A stretch of DNA of 64,000 nucleotides from Caulobacter vibrioides (GCF_002310375.3 NZ_CP023315.3:2418001-2482000), one strand, 5' to 3'. Shown: positions 1 to 14,191, numbered from the stretch's first letter. Made by a program: numbers and translations. The notes: a model not told the origin generated them from the letters alone.

Positions 1-1812
1 AACGGCAAGGGCATCAGCCTCTATCGCCAGTACCAGGAGCGACTGCGCATCCTGAACGCCTGTGATTTCGGCGACCTTTTGCTGCACAATATCAGCCTGT
101 TCACAGGCCATCCCGACGTGCTGGACGAGTTCCAACAGCGCTTCAAATACGTGATGGTCGACGAGTACCAGGACACCAACGTCGCCCAGTATCTGTGGCT
201 GCGTCTCCTGGCCCAGGGCCGCCAGAACGTCTGCTGCGTCGGCGACGACGACCAGTCGATCTATGGCTGGCGCGGGGCCGAGGTGGACAACATCCTGCGC
301 TTCGAGCGCGACTTCCCGGGCTCGAAGGTCGTGCGCCTCGAATGCAACTACCGTTCGACCGAGCACATCCTGGCGGCCGCCTCGGGCCTGATCACCGCCA
401 ACAAGGGACGCCTGGGCAAGACCCTGTGGACCCCGGCCAAGGGCGGCGAGAAGGTCAAGGTGTCAGGCGTCTGGGACGGCGAGGCCGAAAGCCGCCTGAT
501 CGCCGACGAGATCGAGCGCGCCAAGAAGGCTGGCCGCAAGTACAACCAGATGGCCATCCTGGTGCGGGCCAGCTTCCAGATGCGCGCCTTCGAAGAGCGC
601 TTCGTGATGCTGCAGATCCCCTACAAGGTGGTCGGCGGCCCGCGCTTCTTCGAACGGGCCGAGATCCGCGACGCTCACGCCTATCTGCGCCTGATCCAGT
701 CGCCGGACGATGACCTGGCCTTCGAGCGCATCGTCAACACGCCCAAGCGCGGCATCGGCGACACCTCGGTGCAGAAGCTGCTGCAGATCGCGCGCCTGGA
801 AGGGATTTCCACGGTCGAGGCGGCGCGGGCGATTATCGCCAGCGACGAGCTACCCGCTCGCACCCGCACGGCGCTGAGCAACTTCATCCGCGACCTGGAC
901 CGCTGGCGTTCGCTGATCGGGACAATGCACCACCAGCGCCTGTTGGAAACGGTGCTGGAGGAAAGCGGCTACACGGACGCCCTGCGCCTGGACAAGGGTC
1001 CGACCAGCCAGACCCGGCTGGAGAACCTGAAGGAACTGGTCCAGTCGATGGGCGCGTTCGACACGCTGGAGGCCTATCTGGAGCACGTGTCGCTGGTCAT
1101 GGACCTGGATCGCGAGGCCACCGGCGACGCGGTCTGGATCATGACCCTGCACTCGGCCAAGGGCCTGGAGTTCCCGCTGGTTTTCCTGCCGGGCTGGGAG
1201 GAAGGCGTGTTCCCCAGCCAGCGCAGCATGGACGACAAGGGCGAGAAGGGCCTCGAGGAAGAGCGCCGCCTGGCCTATGTCGGCATCACCCGCGCTCGGG
1301 AAGAGGCCCGCATCAGCTTCGTGGCCAACCGTCAGGTCTATGGCCGCTGGACGTCGCAACTGCCCAGCCGCTTCGTCGACGAGTTGCCGATCGCCCATGT
1401 CGATGCGGCGTCCGAGACAGGCTACTACGGCGGCGGCCCCGGCATGCAGTCGACGGCCGCCTCGCGCTGGGATGACCCCGGCACCAGCGCCTTCCAGGCC
1501 GGCAGCTATGACAGCCCGGGCTGGAAGCGAGCGCAGGAGCGCACCTCGGGCTTTGGCGAACGCGGCGGATCATGGCGCGGCGCCCAGGGCGTTCGATCGG
1601 GCTCATCCGCCCGTGCGGCGCCGATCGAAGGCGAAGGCCGCCTCGTCGCGGTCTCGGCCCCGACCAACAGCGCCTATGCGCGCGGCGACCGGGTGTTCCA
1701 CGTCAAGTTCGGCTACGGCAAGGTCACCGGCATCGAGGGCAACAAGCTGACCGTCGCCTTCGACAAGGCCGGCGAGAAGAAGGTCATCGACAGCTTCGTC
1801 GAGAAGGCGTGA
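1..1812 (+). CDS. uvrD: DNA helicase UvrD/PcrA (3' part, start outside window)
   Basis: Superfamily 1A 3'-5' DNA helicase of nucleotide excision and mismatch repair. The reading frame is open from base 1, so the N terminus with the Walker A motif lies upstream; 603 residues are visible. Motifs in order are the Walker B box DEYQDTN, motif III VGDDDQSIYGWRG, motif IV with NYRST, motif V TLHSAKGLEF and motif VI RRLAYVGITRAR. A low-complexity Gly/Ser/Arg linker follows. The last 45 residues form the Tudor-like C-terminal domain of PcrA/UvrD (RGDRVFHVKFGYGKV), which in PcrA contacts RNA polymerase. The stop directly abuts the stop of the convergent gene downstream with no spacer. Identification is firm; UvrD versus PcrA naming is conventional. 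Confidence 0.95.
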   Translation, partial: NGKGISLYRQYQERLRILNACDFGDLLLHNISLFTGHPDVLDEFQQRFKYVMVDEYQDTNVAQYLWLRLLAQGRQNVCCVGDDDQSIYGWRGAEVDNILRFERDFPGSKVVRLECNYRSTEHILAAASGLITANKGRLGKTLWTPAKGGEKVKVSGVWDGEAESRLIADEIERAKKAGRKYNQMAILVRASFQMRAFEERFVMLQIPYKVVGGPRFFERAEIRDAHAYLRLIQSPDDDLAFERIVNTPKRGIGDTSVQKLLQIARLEGISTVEAARAIIASDELPARTRTALSNFIRDLDRWRSLIGTMHHQRLLETVLEESGYTDALRLDKGPTSQTRLENLKELVQSMGAFDTLEAYLEHVSLVMDLDREATGDAVWIMTLHSAKGLEFPLVFLPGWEEGVFPSQRSMDDKGEKGLEEERRLAYVGITRAREEARISFVANRQVYGRWTSQLPSRFVDELPIAHVDAASETGYYGGGPGMQSTAASRWDDPGTSAFQAGSYDSPGWKRAQERTSGFGERGGSWRGAQGVRSGSSARAAPIEGEGRLVAVSAPTNSAYARGDRVFHVKFGYGKVTGIEGNKLTVAFDKAGEKKVIDSFVEKA

Positions 1813-3027
1813 TCACGCCTCGGGCTTGAGCCCGGGGCGGACGCCATCGTGCTTGGGCGCCGCCTCGGCCGGGCGCGGCGTGAGACTCTCCCAAGCGCCG
1901 ATAGCGACCAGAACCAGGGTCGTCAGCCAGGACAGCGCCAGCGGCTGGAGATGCGGCGACGCCACACCCAGCCCCGCCAGCGCCGCGAGACCCAGGAGGC
2001 GGGATCGCGACCACAGTCCGAACACCGCCCGCTTGAACAGGACCGCGCCCAGCAGGAACAGCGCGGGTCCGCCGATCAGGGCCAGCGCCACCTTTGTCTC
2101 CATGTGGCCGAGCGGATGATGGATCACCCACTCATCGCCGACCGCAGTGACGATGATCCCGGCGATGATCGGCAGATGGGCGTAGGTGTAGGCTAGGCGG
2201 GCGATCGCGCCTGGATCGCTGGCCTCGGCGATCGCCTTGCTGGCCGCCTCGGCGGTGGACGAGAAATAGATCCACCACATGGCCAGACTGCACAGGAAGA
2301 CGCCGGCGAAGGCGGCCATGACCGGCGCCTCCCAGTCCACGCCCATCACGGTGGAGCCCGAGATGATGATCGACTCGCCCAGGGCGATGATCGTGAACAG
2401 GGCGCAGCGCTCGGCCATGTGGCCGCCCTCGACGTTCCACTCCGAGGTCTTGGTCCGCCCCAGGCCAGGCGTCCAGAAGCCGACGGCGGGCGAGACATAC
2501 TCGATCGCGATCGCCAGCCCCCAGACCAGCAGGCGCGCTTCGCCCTCGACGAAGGCGCCGGCGATCCAGAATAGGCCGGCAAAGGCCAGCCAGGCGGTGA
2601 TCCGCAAGAAGTTGGCGCGGTGCCCTTCGTCCTTCCAGGCTGTCCAGAGAAAGAAGGCGCTGCGCCCGACCTGGATAAAGACGTGAGCGGCGGCGAAGGC
2701 GAGGCCCCGTGCGCCGAACGCGTCGGGGATTGAGGCCGCCAGCACCATGGCGGCCGCCATCATCACAAACAGCATCAGCCGGACCGGCCCGCGTTCGGGG
2801 TCCAGCCAGTTCGTCACCCAGGCGGTGTAGATCCACGACCACCAGACCGCCAGCAGCAGCACCGCCGCATGCAACAGTCCCGGGCCATCAGGGTGCTTGA
2901 GGACGACATGCGAAAGCTGGGTCACCGCGAAGACGAAGACCAGGTCAAAGAACAGCTCAGCATAGGTGACCCGCGCATGTTCGTCGGCGTTGCGGGCGCG
3001 CAGCAGGCTGGGAATGCTCTTCGTCAT
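1813..3027 (-). CDS. Low temperature requirement protein A (LtrA) family membrane protein
   Basis: A 404-residue polytopic inner-membrane protein with about ten hydrophobic segments. It opens with the LtrA signature (TYAELFFDLVFVFAVTQLSH). LtrA was named from a Listeria cold-growth mutant; its biochemical role is not established. ATG at 3027 was chosen over the GTG three codons upstream because a GGTGG-type ribosome site precedes it. The C-terminal tail is short and charged. It is a single gene, tail to tail with uvrD and divergent from the small protein at 3099. Family membership is clear from the N-terminal motif and topology; the function is unknown. Confidence 0.85.
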   Translation of the reverse strand: MTKSIPSLLRARNADEHARVTYAELFFDLVFVFAVTQLSHVVLKHPDGPGLLHAAVLLLAVWWSWIYTAWVTNWLDPERGPVRLMLFVMMAAAMVLAASIPDAFGARGLAFAAAHVFIQVGRSAFFLWTAWKDEGHRANFLRITAWLAFAGLFWIAGAFVEGEARLLVWGLAIAIEYVSPAVGFWTPGLGRTKTSEWNVEGGHMAERCALFTIIALGESIIISGSTVMGVDWEAPVMAAFAGVFLCSLAMWWIYFSSTAEAASKAIAEASDPGAIARLAYTYAHLPIIAGIIVTAVGDEWVIHHPLGHMETKVALALIGGPALFLLGAVLFKRAVFGLWSRSRLLGLAALAGLGVASPHLQPLALSWLTTLVLVAIGAWESLTPRPAEAAPKHDGVRPGLKPEA

Positions 3028-3098
3028 GGCCACCACCCTAGCGCATCGGCGGCCAGCAGGAATGGAGAACCAAAGTCGGACTGGCGCGCTATGCCAGG

Positions 3099-3593
3099 AT
3101 GCAACGCCTGAACCTCCTGCTCAACCACGTGAAGGCGTTCGGCGCGACCAGACCCGTCGCCTTGGGCGTGCCGGTCTGCGCCCTGGTCGGCGCGTTGGCC
3201 GGCCTCGCGATGCAGACCGGCCTGCAGGACACTCCCTTCCAACCGGACATGGAGCCGGCGCGAACAAGCGCGGAAGCCACCGCTGAGCCCATCGCCTATC
3301 CCCCAGGCGATCTGCCCGACTATGTGGTCGGGACCGACTTCCTCACGGCGATGCAGTCGCCGCCGGTCGCCTATGTCAACGATGAGCCGCCGCCCCTGCC
3401 GCCACCGCCGGAGCTCCCGCCCTACGTTCCCGCCCGCCATGGCCTCGCCGATCGCCCGCCCGCGTCCGAGGGCGCACGCTGGCCCTCGGAGCGCGGCGAT
3501 ATCCTCGACAAATCGCTCCCCGAGGATCGCCGGGGGCCGCCCGACGCCCTGATGCTGGCCGACGTCGCCGCGACCGGCATGACGTCACGCTGA
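3099..3593 (+). CDS. Hypothetical single-pass, proline-rich protein with GMTSR tail
   Basis: A 164-residue protein I cannot assign to a family. A short basic N terminus is followed by one hydrophobic segment at about residues 20-38. The rest is a Pro-, Ala- and acid-rich region with a run of Pro around residue 90, probably periplasmic. It ends with ADVAATGMTSR. The same kind of ending (ADDAAAAGMTSR) closes the otherwise different protein at 21600-21932. No strong ribosome site precedes the ATG at 3099, so the start is uncertain. Codon use is normal for the window. prmA follows 39 bases downstream on the same strand, so the two may be co-transcribed. Confidence 0.6.
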   Translation: MQRLNLLLNHVKAFGATRPVALGVPVCALVGALAGLAMQTGLQDTPFQPDMEPARTSAEATAEPIAYPPGDLPDYVVGTDFLTAMQSPPVAYVNDEPPPLPPPPELPPYVPARHGLADRPPASEGARWPSERGDILDKSLPEDRRGPPDALMLADVAATGMTSR

Positions 3594-3632
3594 AGGCTCG
3601 CTTTTCGGCGACTTTGCCGCTAACGGAGCGGC

Positions 3633-4499
3633 ATGACCGACTATACGCCCCAGCAGATCGTCGCCCGAGGCGCGCGCCTCGAGGCCGAGACCGCCGCCGA
3701 CGCCATCGACAACCATCCGGGCCTGGAAGGCGCGACCTACTCGATCCTGGAAGAGGACGAGGATCGCGGCGTCTGGCGCATCGACGCCTTCCCGACGACC
3801 GACGAGGAAGACGCCAGCCTGATGGCGCTGCTCGGCGAGTACGACCTGAAGGTTTCGCGCGACACCCTGGCCGACGCCGACTGGCTGGCCATGGCACTGT
3901 CGGGCCTTCCGCCGGTGCGCGCGGGCCGCTTCTTTGTCTACGGCATGCATGACCGTGGCCGTCTGCCGGCCAGCACGGTGAACCTGCGCATCGAGGCCGG
4001 CGCGGCCTTCGGTACGGGCCACCACGGCACCACCGTCGGCTGCCTGCAGGCCTATGACCGCCTGATCAAGGCGCGCAGGTTCAACAAGGTGCTCGACGTC
4101 GGGGCCGGCACAGGCCTCCTGGCCATCGCGGCGGCCCGCACCGGCGCCAAGCTGGCGGTCGGCACCGACATCGACAAGCCCAGCCTGCGGATCTCCAAGG
4201 AGAACGCCCTGGTCAACAAGGCCAACGCCCGCTTCGTCCACGCCTCGGGCCTCTCCAACCGCCTGGTCGCCGAGAACGCGCCCTACGATCTGGTGTTCGC
4301 CAACATCCTGGCCCGCCCGCTGATCAGCCTGGCCCAGGACATCAAGCGCGCCCTCGTTCCCGGCGGCACGGTGATCCTGTCAGGCCTGCTGCGCACCCAG
4401 GAGCGGATGGTCAAGGCCGCCTACCTGTCGCGCGGCTTCAAGGTCGTCACCCGCATCCACCGCGACGCCTGGGCGACGTTGGTGCTGCAGCGGCCGTAG
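3633..4499 (+). CDS. prmA: Ribosomal protein L11 methyltransferase
   Basis: Class I S-adenosylmethionine methyltransferase that trimethylates ribosomal protein L11. It has 288 residues, close to the usual PrmA length. The N-terminal third is the small substrate-recognition domain. The catalytic domain starts with the conserved [14 protein letters not shown] at 121-134, followed by the SAM-binding loop LDVGAGTG at 154-161 and the NILA substrate/active-site motif at 224-227. An ATG with a GGAG ribosome site about 5 bases upstream fixes the start. A type A intergenic repeat follows the stop. Confidence 0.95.
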   Translation: MTDYTPQQIVARGARLEAETAADAIDNHPGLEGATYSILEEDEDRGVWRIDAFPTTDEEDASLMALLGEYDLKVSRDTLADADWLAMALSGLPPVRAGRFFVYGMHDRGRLPASTVNLRIEAGAAFGTGHHGTTVGCLQAYDRLIKARRFNKVLDVGAGTGLLAIAAARTGAKLAVGTDIDKPSLRISKENALVNKANARFVHASGLSNRLVAENAPYDLVFANILARPLISLAQDIKRALVPGGTVILSGLLRTQERMVKAAYLSRGFKVVTRIHRDAWATLVLQRP

Positions 4500-4512
4500 A
4501 TAACTGAAATCC

Positions 4513-4631
4513 AATCCTCCCCCTCGCGGGGGAGGTGTCGGCTCGAAGAGACGACGGAGGGGGAAGAGGCCACTTCAGCAGAACCTCCCCCTCCGGCCCT
4601 TCGGGCCACCTCCCCCGCTAGGGGGAGGATT
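4513..4631. repeat. Type A intergenic repeat, copy 1
   Basis: A 119-base GC-rich element bounded by AATCCTCC and its inverted complement GGAGGATT. It contains two nested hairpins, one around CCCCCTCGCGGGGG and one around GGCCCTTCGGGCC. Related copies lie at 6493-6607, 45686-45874 and 48930-49045. All are between genes, so they probably act as extragenic palindromes at transcript ends. No ORF of its own is visible. Confidence 0.8.
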
Positions 4632-4673
4632 GAACATCTTCCCTGCGCGCTCGGAGAGGCCTAAATCCTCCCC

Positions 4674-6485
4674 ATGCGCCAGACCTTCGACGAATCCACC
4701 GATCCCTCCTTCGGCCCCAAGCACGTCCCGCTGATCCGCCAAGCCATGGCGGCGCAGGGGCTGGACGGCTTCCTCGTGCCGCACGAGGACGAGCATCAGA
4801 ACGAGTACCTGCCCGCCGCCAATGACCGGCTGGCCTGGGCCAGCGGCTTTACCGGCTCGGCCGGTGCGGGCGTGATCCTGAGCGACCGCGCCGCCGTCTT
4901 CGTCGACGGCCGCTATACGCTGCAGGTTCGCGAGCAGGTCGATCAGGGCGTGTTCGAGATCCGCGACCTCGTCGAGGGCGGCGTGCCCGCCTATCTGGAG
5001 ACCGTCTCGAAGGGCGCCGTCATCGGCTACGACGCTCGTCTGCATAGCCCGGCCGCCCTGGACGGCCTGAAGGCCGCCGCCATCCGCGCCGGCGCGGTGC
5101 TGAAGCCCGTTGAGGCCAATCCCGTCGACCAGGCCTGGGGTTCGGCGCGCCCGCCGCAGCCCATGGCCCCCGTCGTTCCGCAGCCCCTTGAACACGCCGG
5201 CGAAGAGTCCAGCGCCAAGCGCGCGCGGGTCGGCGCCTCGGTCGCGGCGCTGGGCGCCGACGCCGCCGTGATCACCGCCCCGGCCTCGATCGCCTGGCTG
5301 TTCAATGTGCGCGGCGGCGACGTGATCCGCACCCCGCTGCCGCTGTCGCAGGCCATTCTGAACGCCGATGGCACGGCGCGCCTGTTCCTGGAGCCGGCCA
5401 AGGTGACCGCCGATCTGCCGGCCTGGCTCGGCAATCAGGTCTCGCTGGAGACCCCGGACAAGCTGGAGACGGCCCTGGCCGAGCTGTCAGGCAAGAGCGT
5501 CGTGGTCGACCCGGCCCAGTCCTCGGCCTGGTACTTCGACACCCTGACCGCCGCCGGCGCGACCGTGGTGCGGGCGATGGACCCCTGCACGATGCCGCGC
5601 GCCTGCAAGAACGCGGTCGAGCTGGGTGGCACGCGCGAGGCGCACCGCCGGGACGGCGCGGCCCTGACCCGCTTCCTGCACTGGCTGGCCACCGAGGGCC
5701 AGATCAACCCGCCCGACGAGAAGGAAGCCGTCGCCAAGCTGGAAGCCTTCCGTGAGGCCACCGGCGTGCTGAAGGACCTTTCCTTCGACACCATCGGCGC
5801 GGCCAATGGCCACGGCGCCCTGCCCCACTACCGCCCGACCGAGCGCAGCAACGAACGCGCGAAGATGGGCTCCCTGCTGCTGGTCGACAGCGGCGGCCAG
5901 TATCTGGACGGCACGACCGACGTGACCCGCACCGTGGCGATCGGCGCGCCCAGCGCCGAGATGGTCCAGCGCAACACGCTCGTCTTGAAGGGTCACCTGG
6001 CCATCGCCCGCCTGCGCTTCCCGGCCGGCACCACCGGTTCGGCGATCGACGCCCTGGCGCGGATGGCCCTGTGGGCGCAGGGCCTCGACTACGACCACGG
6101 CACCGGCCACGGCGTCGGCGTCTATCTGGGCGTCCATGAGGGACCGCAGCGGATCTCCAAGGCCCCGAACACCATCGCCCTGCAGCCCGGCATGATCGTC
6201 TCGAACGAGCCCGGCTACTACAAGGACGGCGAGTACGGCATCCGGATCGAGAACCTGGAGGTCGTCATGCCGGCCGAGGACGTGCCCGGCGGCGAGCGGC
6301 CGATGCACCGCTTCGAGGCCCTGACGCTCGCGCCCATCGATCGTCGCCTGATCGACAAGGCGCTGCTGACGGCCGAAGAAATCGCCCAGTTCGACGCCTA
6401 CCACGCCCGCGTGCTGCGCGAGATCGGCCCGCGCGTGGAGCCGGAGGTTCGGACGTGGATGGAAGCGGCCTGCGCGCCGCTTTAG
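4674..6485 (+). CDS. Xaa-Pro aminopeptidase (M24 family, aminopeptidase P type)
   Basis: Cytosolic metallopeptidase that removes an N-terminal residue preceding proline. At 603 residues it matches the long three-domain aminopeptidase P1 rather than the 440-residue E. coli PepP: two creatinase-like N-terminal domains, then the pita-bread catalytic domain. The dinuclear metal ligands are all visible: D405 in VDSGGQY, D416 in GTTDVTRT, H479 in HGTGHGVG, E512 in SNEPGYY and E526 in RIENLEV. Their spacing matches the family. No signal peptide is present. The gene stands alone between two type A repeats. Confidence 0.93.
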   Translation: MRQTFDESTDPSFGPKHVPLIRQAMAAQGLDGFLVPHEDEHQNEYLPAANDRLAWASGFTGSAGAGVILSDRAAVFVDGRYTLQVREQVDQGVFEIRDLVEGGVPAYLETVSKGAVIGYDARLHSPAALDGLKAAAIRAGAVLKPVEANPVDQAWGSARPPQPMAPVVPQPLEHAGEESSAKRARVGASVAALGADAAVITAPASIAWLFNVRGGDVIRTPLPLSQAILNADGTARLFLEPAKVTADLPAWLGNQVSLETPDKLETALAELSGKSVVVDPAQSSAWYFDTLTAAGATVVRAMDPCTMPRACKNAVELGGTREAHRRDGAALTRFLHWLATEGQINPPDEKEAVAKLEAFREATGVLKDLSFDTIGAANGHGALPHYRPTERSNERAKMGSLLLVDSGGQYLDGTTDVTRTVAIGAPSAEMVQRNTLVLKGHLAIARLRFPAGTTGSAIDALARMALWAQGLDYDHGTGHGVGVYLGVHEGPQRISKAPNTIALQPGMIVSNEPGYYKDGEYGIRIENLEVVMPAEDVPGGERPMHRFEALTLAPIDRRLIDKALLTAEEIAQFDAYHARVLREIGPRVEPEVRTWMEAACAPL

Positions 6486-6492
6486 GCGCGAG

Positions 6493-6607
6493 ATCCTCTC
6501 CCCAAGGGAGAGGTGTCGGCGGAGCCGACGGAGAGGGAAGTCGCAAGCTCAGTCAGTCTTCCCCCTCCGGTCGCTTCGCGACCGCCTCCCCCGCTAGGGG
6601 GAGGGTT
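6493..6607. repeat. Type A intergenic repeat, copy 2
   Basis: A 115-base element made of CTCTCCCC/GGGGAGAG-type hairpins and a GGTCGCTTCGCGACC hairpin, ending in GGGGGAGGG. It occupies the whole gap between the convergent pepP-like gene and the DUF2147 gene, where it could serve as a terminator for both strands. Confidence 0.75.
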
Positions 6608-6616
6608 TGATGGGGT

Positions 6617-7045
6617 CTACCGAATCCGCGTCCACTTCTGCGTCTTGCACAGCGGCGCGACCACACAGCCCTTGAGCTTCAGCTCGGTGTTGCTGACCAG
6701 CTCGATCGTGCCGGCGTAGACGCCGCCGTCCTCGGGATTATAGACCTTGCCGCCCGTCCACTTGGTGGGACCGCCGCTGAAGTCATAGAGCATCTGCAGG
6801 TTCTTCAGGGTCCGGCTGCGCTGGCTCTCGTCCTTGTTCTTGATGTCCTTGAGGCCCGGATTTTCCTTGATGTGGTTGGAGGTCACCAGCTTGCCGCACA
6901 GGCTGTTGCCGCAGCGCGCGATCTCGACCTGACCGCCATTGCCCGGCGTGGCCCAGAGGCCCACCACATCGGCGGCGAAGGCGGGCGCTGAAGCCGCGAG
7001 GCTGGCGGCGAGCGCGGTGGCGGCGATCATGGCGGTGCGGATCAT
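6617..7045 (-). CDS. DUF2147 family secreted protein
   Basis: A 142-residue exported protein. A classical signal peptide (MIRTAMIAATALAASLAAS, then AFA at the cleavage site) is followed by the DUF2147 domain, a small lipocalin-like fold. The conserved pieces are DVVGLWATPGNG near the mature N terminus, a Cys pair around NSLCGKLVT, and the C-terminal LKLKGCVVAPLCKTQKWTR. The start at 7045 is chosen because it begins the signal peptide and has a GGGAG site about 5 bases upstream; a longer frame to 7117 lacks these. The family's function is not established. Single gene. Confidence 0.85.
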   Translation of the reverse strand: MIRTAMIAATALAASLAASAPAFAADVVGLWATPGNGGQVEIARCGNSLCGKLVTSNHIKENPGLKDIKNKDESQRSRTLKNLQMLYDFSGGPTKWTGGKVYNPEDGGVYAGTIELVSNTELKLKGCVVAPLCKTQKWTRIR

Positions 7046-7163
7046 CGAAATCTCCCTGTTCGCGCTTTGGGCGCGCGTCTTGACCGCTTGGTTGCGCGAT
7101 CCTGTTCCTGGAAACAAGCGTTCGCACGAAATCGCGGCGAGAATTCGGAAAGCGCCCAGTCCG

Positions 7164-11386
<4,223 letters not shown>

Positions 11387-11390
11387 GCGT

Positions 11391-12746
11391 CTAGGACGCC
11401 TCCCTGCGTCCCCGCACAAGGCCCACGCCACCGACCAGCGCCGTCATCAGGACCACGCCGCCAAGCAGCGCGACGGGCCAGCTTCCGGCGGCCGGCGCCG
11501 CCCGATATTCCGGCGCGCGCGCGAAGTCGGCGCGGCCGAACGGCCGGTCTTCGAACAGGTACGGATAGAAGAACCGCCGAAGCTCGCCGTGGAACGCACG
11601 AATGCGGTCCTGATAGGCGATCTGCGCCGCAGGATCGGTGGCGGCCAGGCGGTGCAGCGCCAGCTGCGTCGCCACGCCCGGCGTCACCAGGCCCAGGCGC
11701 TCGCTCCAGGCGGCTCGCTCAAGAACCCCCTGGCGATACTGACGCGACAGACCGCCGGCCAGCTCGTCGCCCACCTGATGGAAGGCGAAGTACCATTTCC
11801 AGTGGAACGCCTCGCCCAGCGGCGCGGTGTTGCGCCACTGCGGATGGGTGCGGAAAAACGCGTCCATGGTCTCGGCCTTGGGGATGTCCCAGGCGCGGTG
11901 GACGGCGGTGCGCTGGGTCTGGCCAAGCTCCATCCCCTGGCGCAGCGGGATGGCGCTGTTGATCACCACGTGGCCGATCGCCGGAACGATCAGGGTCAGG
12001 GTCATCCAGGCCGCCGCCAGGGTCATGGCGTTGGCCAGCGAGCTGCGCGCCGCGCGGGCCACCACCACGCACAGCACGATCCAGAAGGCCAGATAGGCCA
12101 GCACCACCACCAGCACCGCTCCGACCTTCCAAGGCGCCGTACCGGCGACGAAGGCCCCGACGAGGAACGGAAGCGCCAGCACCAGGAACAGACCCAGCGC
12201 GCGAACGGTCAGACGCGGTCCCCACAGCGCCGAGGATGCGCCGACCGAGGCCTCCAGGGCCCGCAGCCGCCCGGCCTCCCGCTCGCCCGAGCGCAGGTCG
12301 TGAAACAGCAGGATCACGAACAGCGGGGCGAGGTAGACCAGCACGAAGGCGAAGTCGAAACGCCCCGGAAGCGCGGCTTCCGGATTGCCGATCTCGCCCT
12401 CATAGAGCTGCGCCTCCAGGCCAAGAGCCCGCACGCGCAGGACATAGGGCGAGACATCGCGGGTCCCGATGGCGGCGAACGCCAGGTCCGACGGCGGGTC
12501 CGACGTGGCGTGGAAGGTGTAGTAGGCCGCGCTGCCCGGATCCTTCTCGCGGGAGACCCAGTCGGTGATCGCAGCGACATCGGATGCCTGCTGCGGTCCG
12601 ATCCGGGCGATGGCGGCCTCCTGACGCGCGACCTCGACGAGGCCGGCGCTGACCGCCACAGCGGTGAGCGCAAACAGGGCGACCATGGCCGCGACAACGG
12701 ATTTAAGGCCCAGCAGGAAGCGGGCTTCTCGAAGCAGGGCGTTCAT
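11391..12746 (-). CDS. ABC-2 exporter permease with DUF3526 domain (second permease)
   Basis: A 451-residue membrane protein with one N-terminal transmembrane segment (about 15-40), a long extracytoplasmic loop, then a cluster of five or six segments. This is the ABC-2/DUF3526 architecture also found in NosY-like and gliding-type exporters. It is the last gene of a three-gene operon; its ATG overlaps the stop of the preceding permease by four bases. It likely forms a heterodimer with that permease, driven by the ATPase at 14188. The substrate is unknown. Confidence 0.85.
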   Translation of the reverse strand: MNALLREARFLLGLKSVVAAMVALFALTAVAVSAGLVEVARQEAAIARIGPQQASDVAAITDWVSREKDPGSAAYYTFHATSDPPSDLAFAAIGTRDVSPYVLRVRALGLEAQLYEGEIGNPEAALPGRFDFAFVLVYLAPLFVILLFHDLRSGEREAGRLRALEASVGASSALWGPRLTVRALGLFLVLALPFLVGAFVAGTAPWKVGAVLVVVLAYLAFWIVLCVVVARAARSSLANAMTLAAAWMTLTLIVPAIGHVVINSAIPLRQGMELGQTQRTAVHRAWDIPKAETMDAFFRTHPQWRNTAPLGEAFHWKWYFAFHQVGDELAGGLSRQYRQGVLERAAWSERLGLVTPGVATQLALHRLAATDPAAQIAYQDRIRAFHGELRRFFYPYLFEDRPFGRADFARAPEYRAAPAAGSWPVALLGGVVLMTALVGGVGLVRGRREAS

Positions 12747-14191
12747 GCGGCCCTCCGGTTCAGGCGACGGCCAGCATGGACCGCGAACAACGCCCCGGCG
12801 GCGAGCCAGAGCAACAGGGCCACCAGCGCCGGCAGGGCGCGGCTCACGACGTCGGCCGCCGAGGGCCGTTTCGGATCAAAGTGGGGCATGGCCTGCCAGT
12901 GGTCGGCCGAGATGCGGCTGCGCGCCTCCGCCGCAGCGTTCTTGCTCTTGGCGGCGTCATCAGCGGCGGTGACCGCCGTGGCCTGCAGGCGGTTGAGCCG
13001 CTGCACGAGGTCGTAGCGATAGGCCTCGGCCTGTTCGAGGAACCGGCGGTAGGCGAACAGGTCGGTCTCGGCCAAGGTCATCGACACACGGCGGATCGCC
13101 ACGGTCGGACTGACCACCGCCAGGGCGTCCATCACCCGCCCCTGCGCCTCCATGGCGCCGAAGGCCTGGTCGGCGTAGCGGTCGAACAGGCTGGAGGTCA
13201 GCTTCTCGCCTTCAATGGCGAGCAGGCCGCGATAGTTGACCGGCAGGTCCTCGACCCGCGTCACGCCGTACTGTTTCAGCGTCTTCTGCTTGAAGGCGGC
13301 GAAATAGGGGTCGTTGGGATTGTGGCTGTCGCCCATGGACCGCAGGTCGCGCTGGACGGCGATGTCGGTCTCGACCCGTGTCGGCAGCGGCGCCAGGGCG
13401 GCGGCGGCCTCGGGCGCGACGCGCGGAACCAGCACCACCATAAACGCCCAGGCGCCGACAAGGCCGATCAGGGCCGAGCGGCTGCGGTTGGCCGTGGCTG
13501 AGACGGCGATGATCAGCAGGGTCCAGAAGGCGAGGTAAGCGACGTAGCCCAGCGTGGTCAGTCCGACGGCCGAGAGCCGCGCTCCGCCGCTGGCGCCGAG
13601 CCACAGCAGAAGACCAAAGGCCGGGGTCGCGATGGCCAGGGCCGCCAGGCCCAGCGCCAGGGCCTTGCCGCTCAGCAGCGCGCCGCCAGAAATCCCGGCC
13701 AGAAGCGACTGGCGCAACGTGCCCCGCTCGCGCTCGCCGGCGATCATCCCGGCCCCGATGAACACCAGCAGCAGCGGCACGATCACCTGCAGCACCAGCG
13801 CCGGCGACAGCTGTCCGAACCGGACCAGCAGCGATGATTGGCGGGCGTCGCCGAAGTTGGCGCTGTTCTGCCGATGACCCTCGAGGAAGATCATGTTGCC
13901 CGTATAGGCCTCGACGCCGGGATCCATCGCCGCCAGGCCACTGGCCGGCCGGATGGCGAAGTGGCCAAAGTGGACGACACGGTGCGGATGCCGGTTGGGC
14001 TGGGCCGCGAAGTCCTGGTCGGCGGCGTGCTGCAGACGCTCGCGAAGACCGGCCTGGTCGGCCTGATAGGCGTTCGAGGTAAGCGCTGCGGCGAAGGTCA
14101 GCAACGCGACAAGGATCAGGCCGGTCAAGGCGACCCGGCTCCGAACAAGGTGACGCAGCTCGTTGCGCGTCACCGAAAGGATCACGCTCAT
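12743..14191 (-). CDS. ABC-2 exporter permease with DUF3526 domain (first permease)
   Basis: A 482-residue permease of the same architecture as its downstream partner: a membrane segment near residue 20, an extracytoplasmic domain with HRVVHFGHFAIRPASGLAAMDPGVEAY, a cluster of transmembrane helices from about 135 to 265, a second soluble region, and a final helix near the C terminus. It overlaps both neighbours by four bases, so stoichiometry is probably kept by translational coupling. The paired permeases suggest a tandem duplication followed by divergence. Confidence 0.85.
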   Translation of the reverse strand: MSVILSVTRNELRHLVRSRVALTGLILVALLTFAAALTSNAYQADQAGLRERLQHAADQDFAAQPNRHPHRVVHFGHFAIRPASGLAAMDPGVEAYTGNMIFLEGHRQNSANFGDARQSSLLVRFGQLSPALVLQVIVPLLLVFIGAGMIAGERERGTLRQSLLAGISGGALLSGKALALGLAALAIATPAFGLLLWLGASGGARLSAVGLTTLGYVAYLAFWTLLIIAVSATANRSRSALIGLVGAWAFMVVLVPRVAPEAAAALAPLPTRVETDIAVQRDLRSMGDSHNPNDPYFAAFKQKTLKQYGVTRVEDLPVNYRGLLAIEGEKLTSSLFDRYADQAFGAMEAQGRVMDALAVVSPTVAIRRVSMTLAETDLFAYRRFLEQAEAYRYDLVQRLNRLQATAVTAADDAAKSKNAAAEARSRISADHWQAMPHFDPKRPSAADVVSRALPALVALLLWLAAGALFAVHAGRRLNRRAA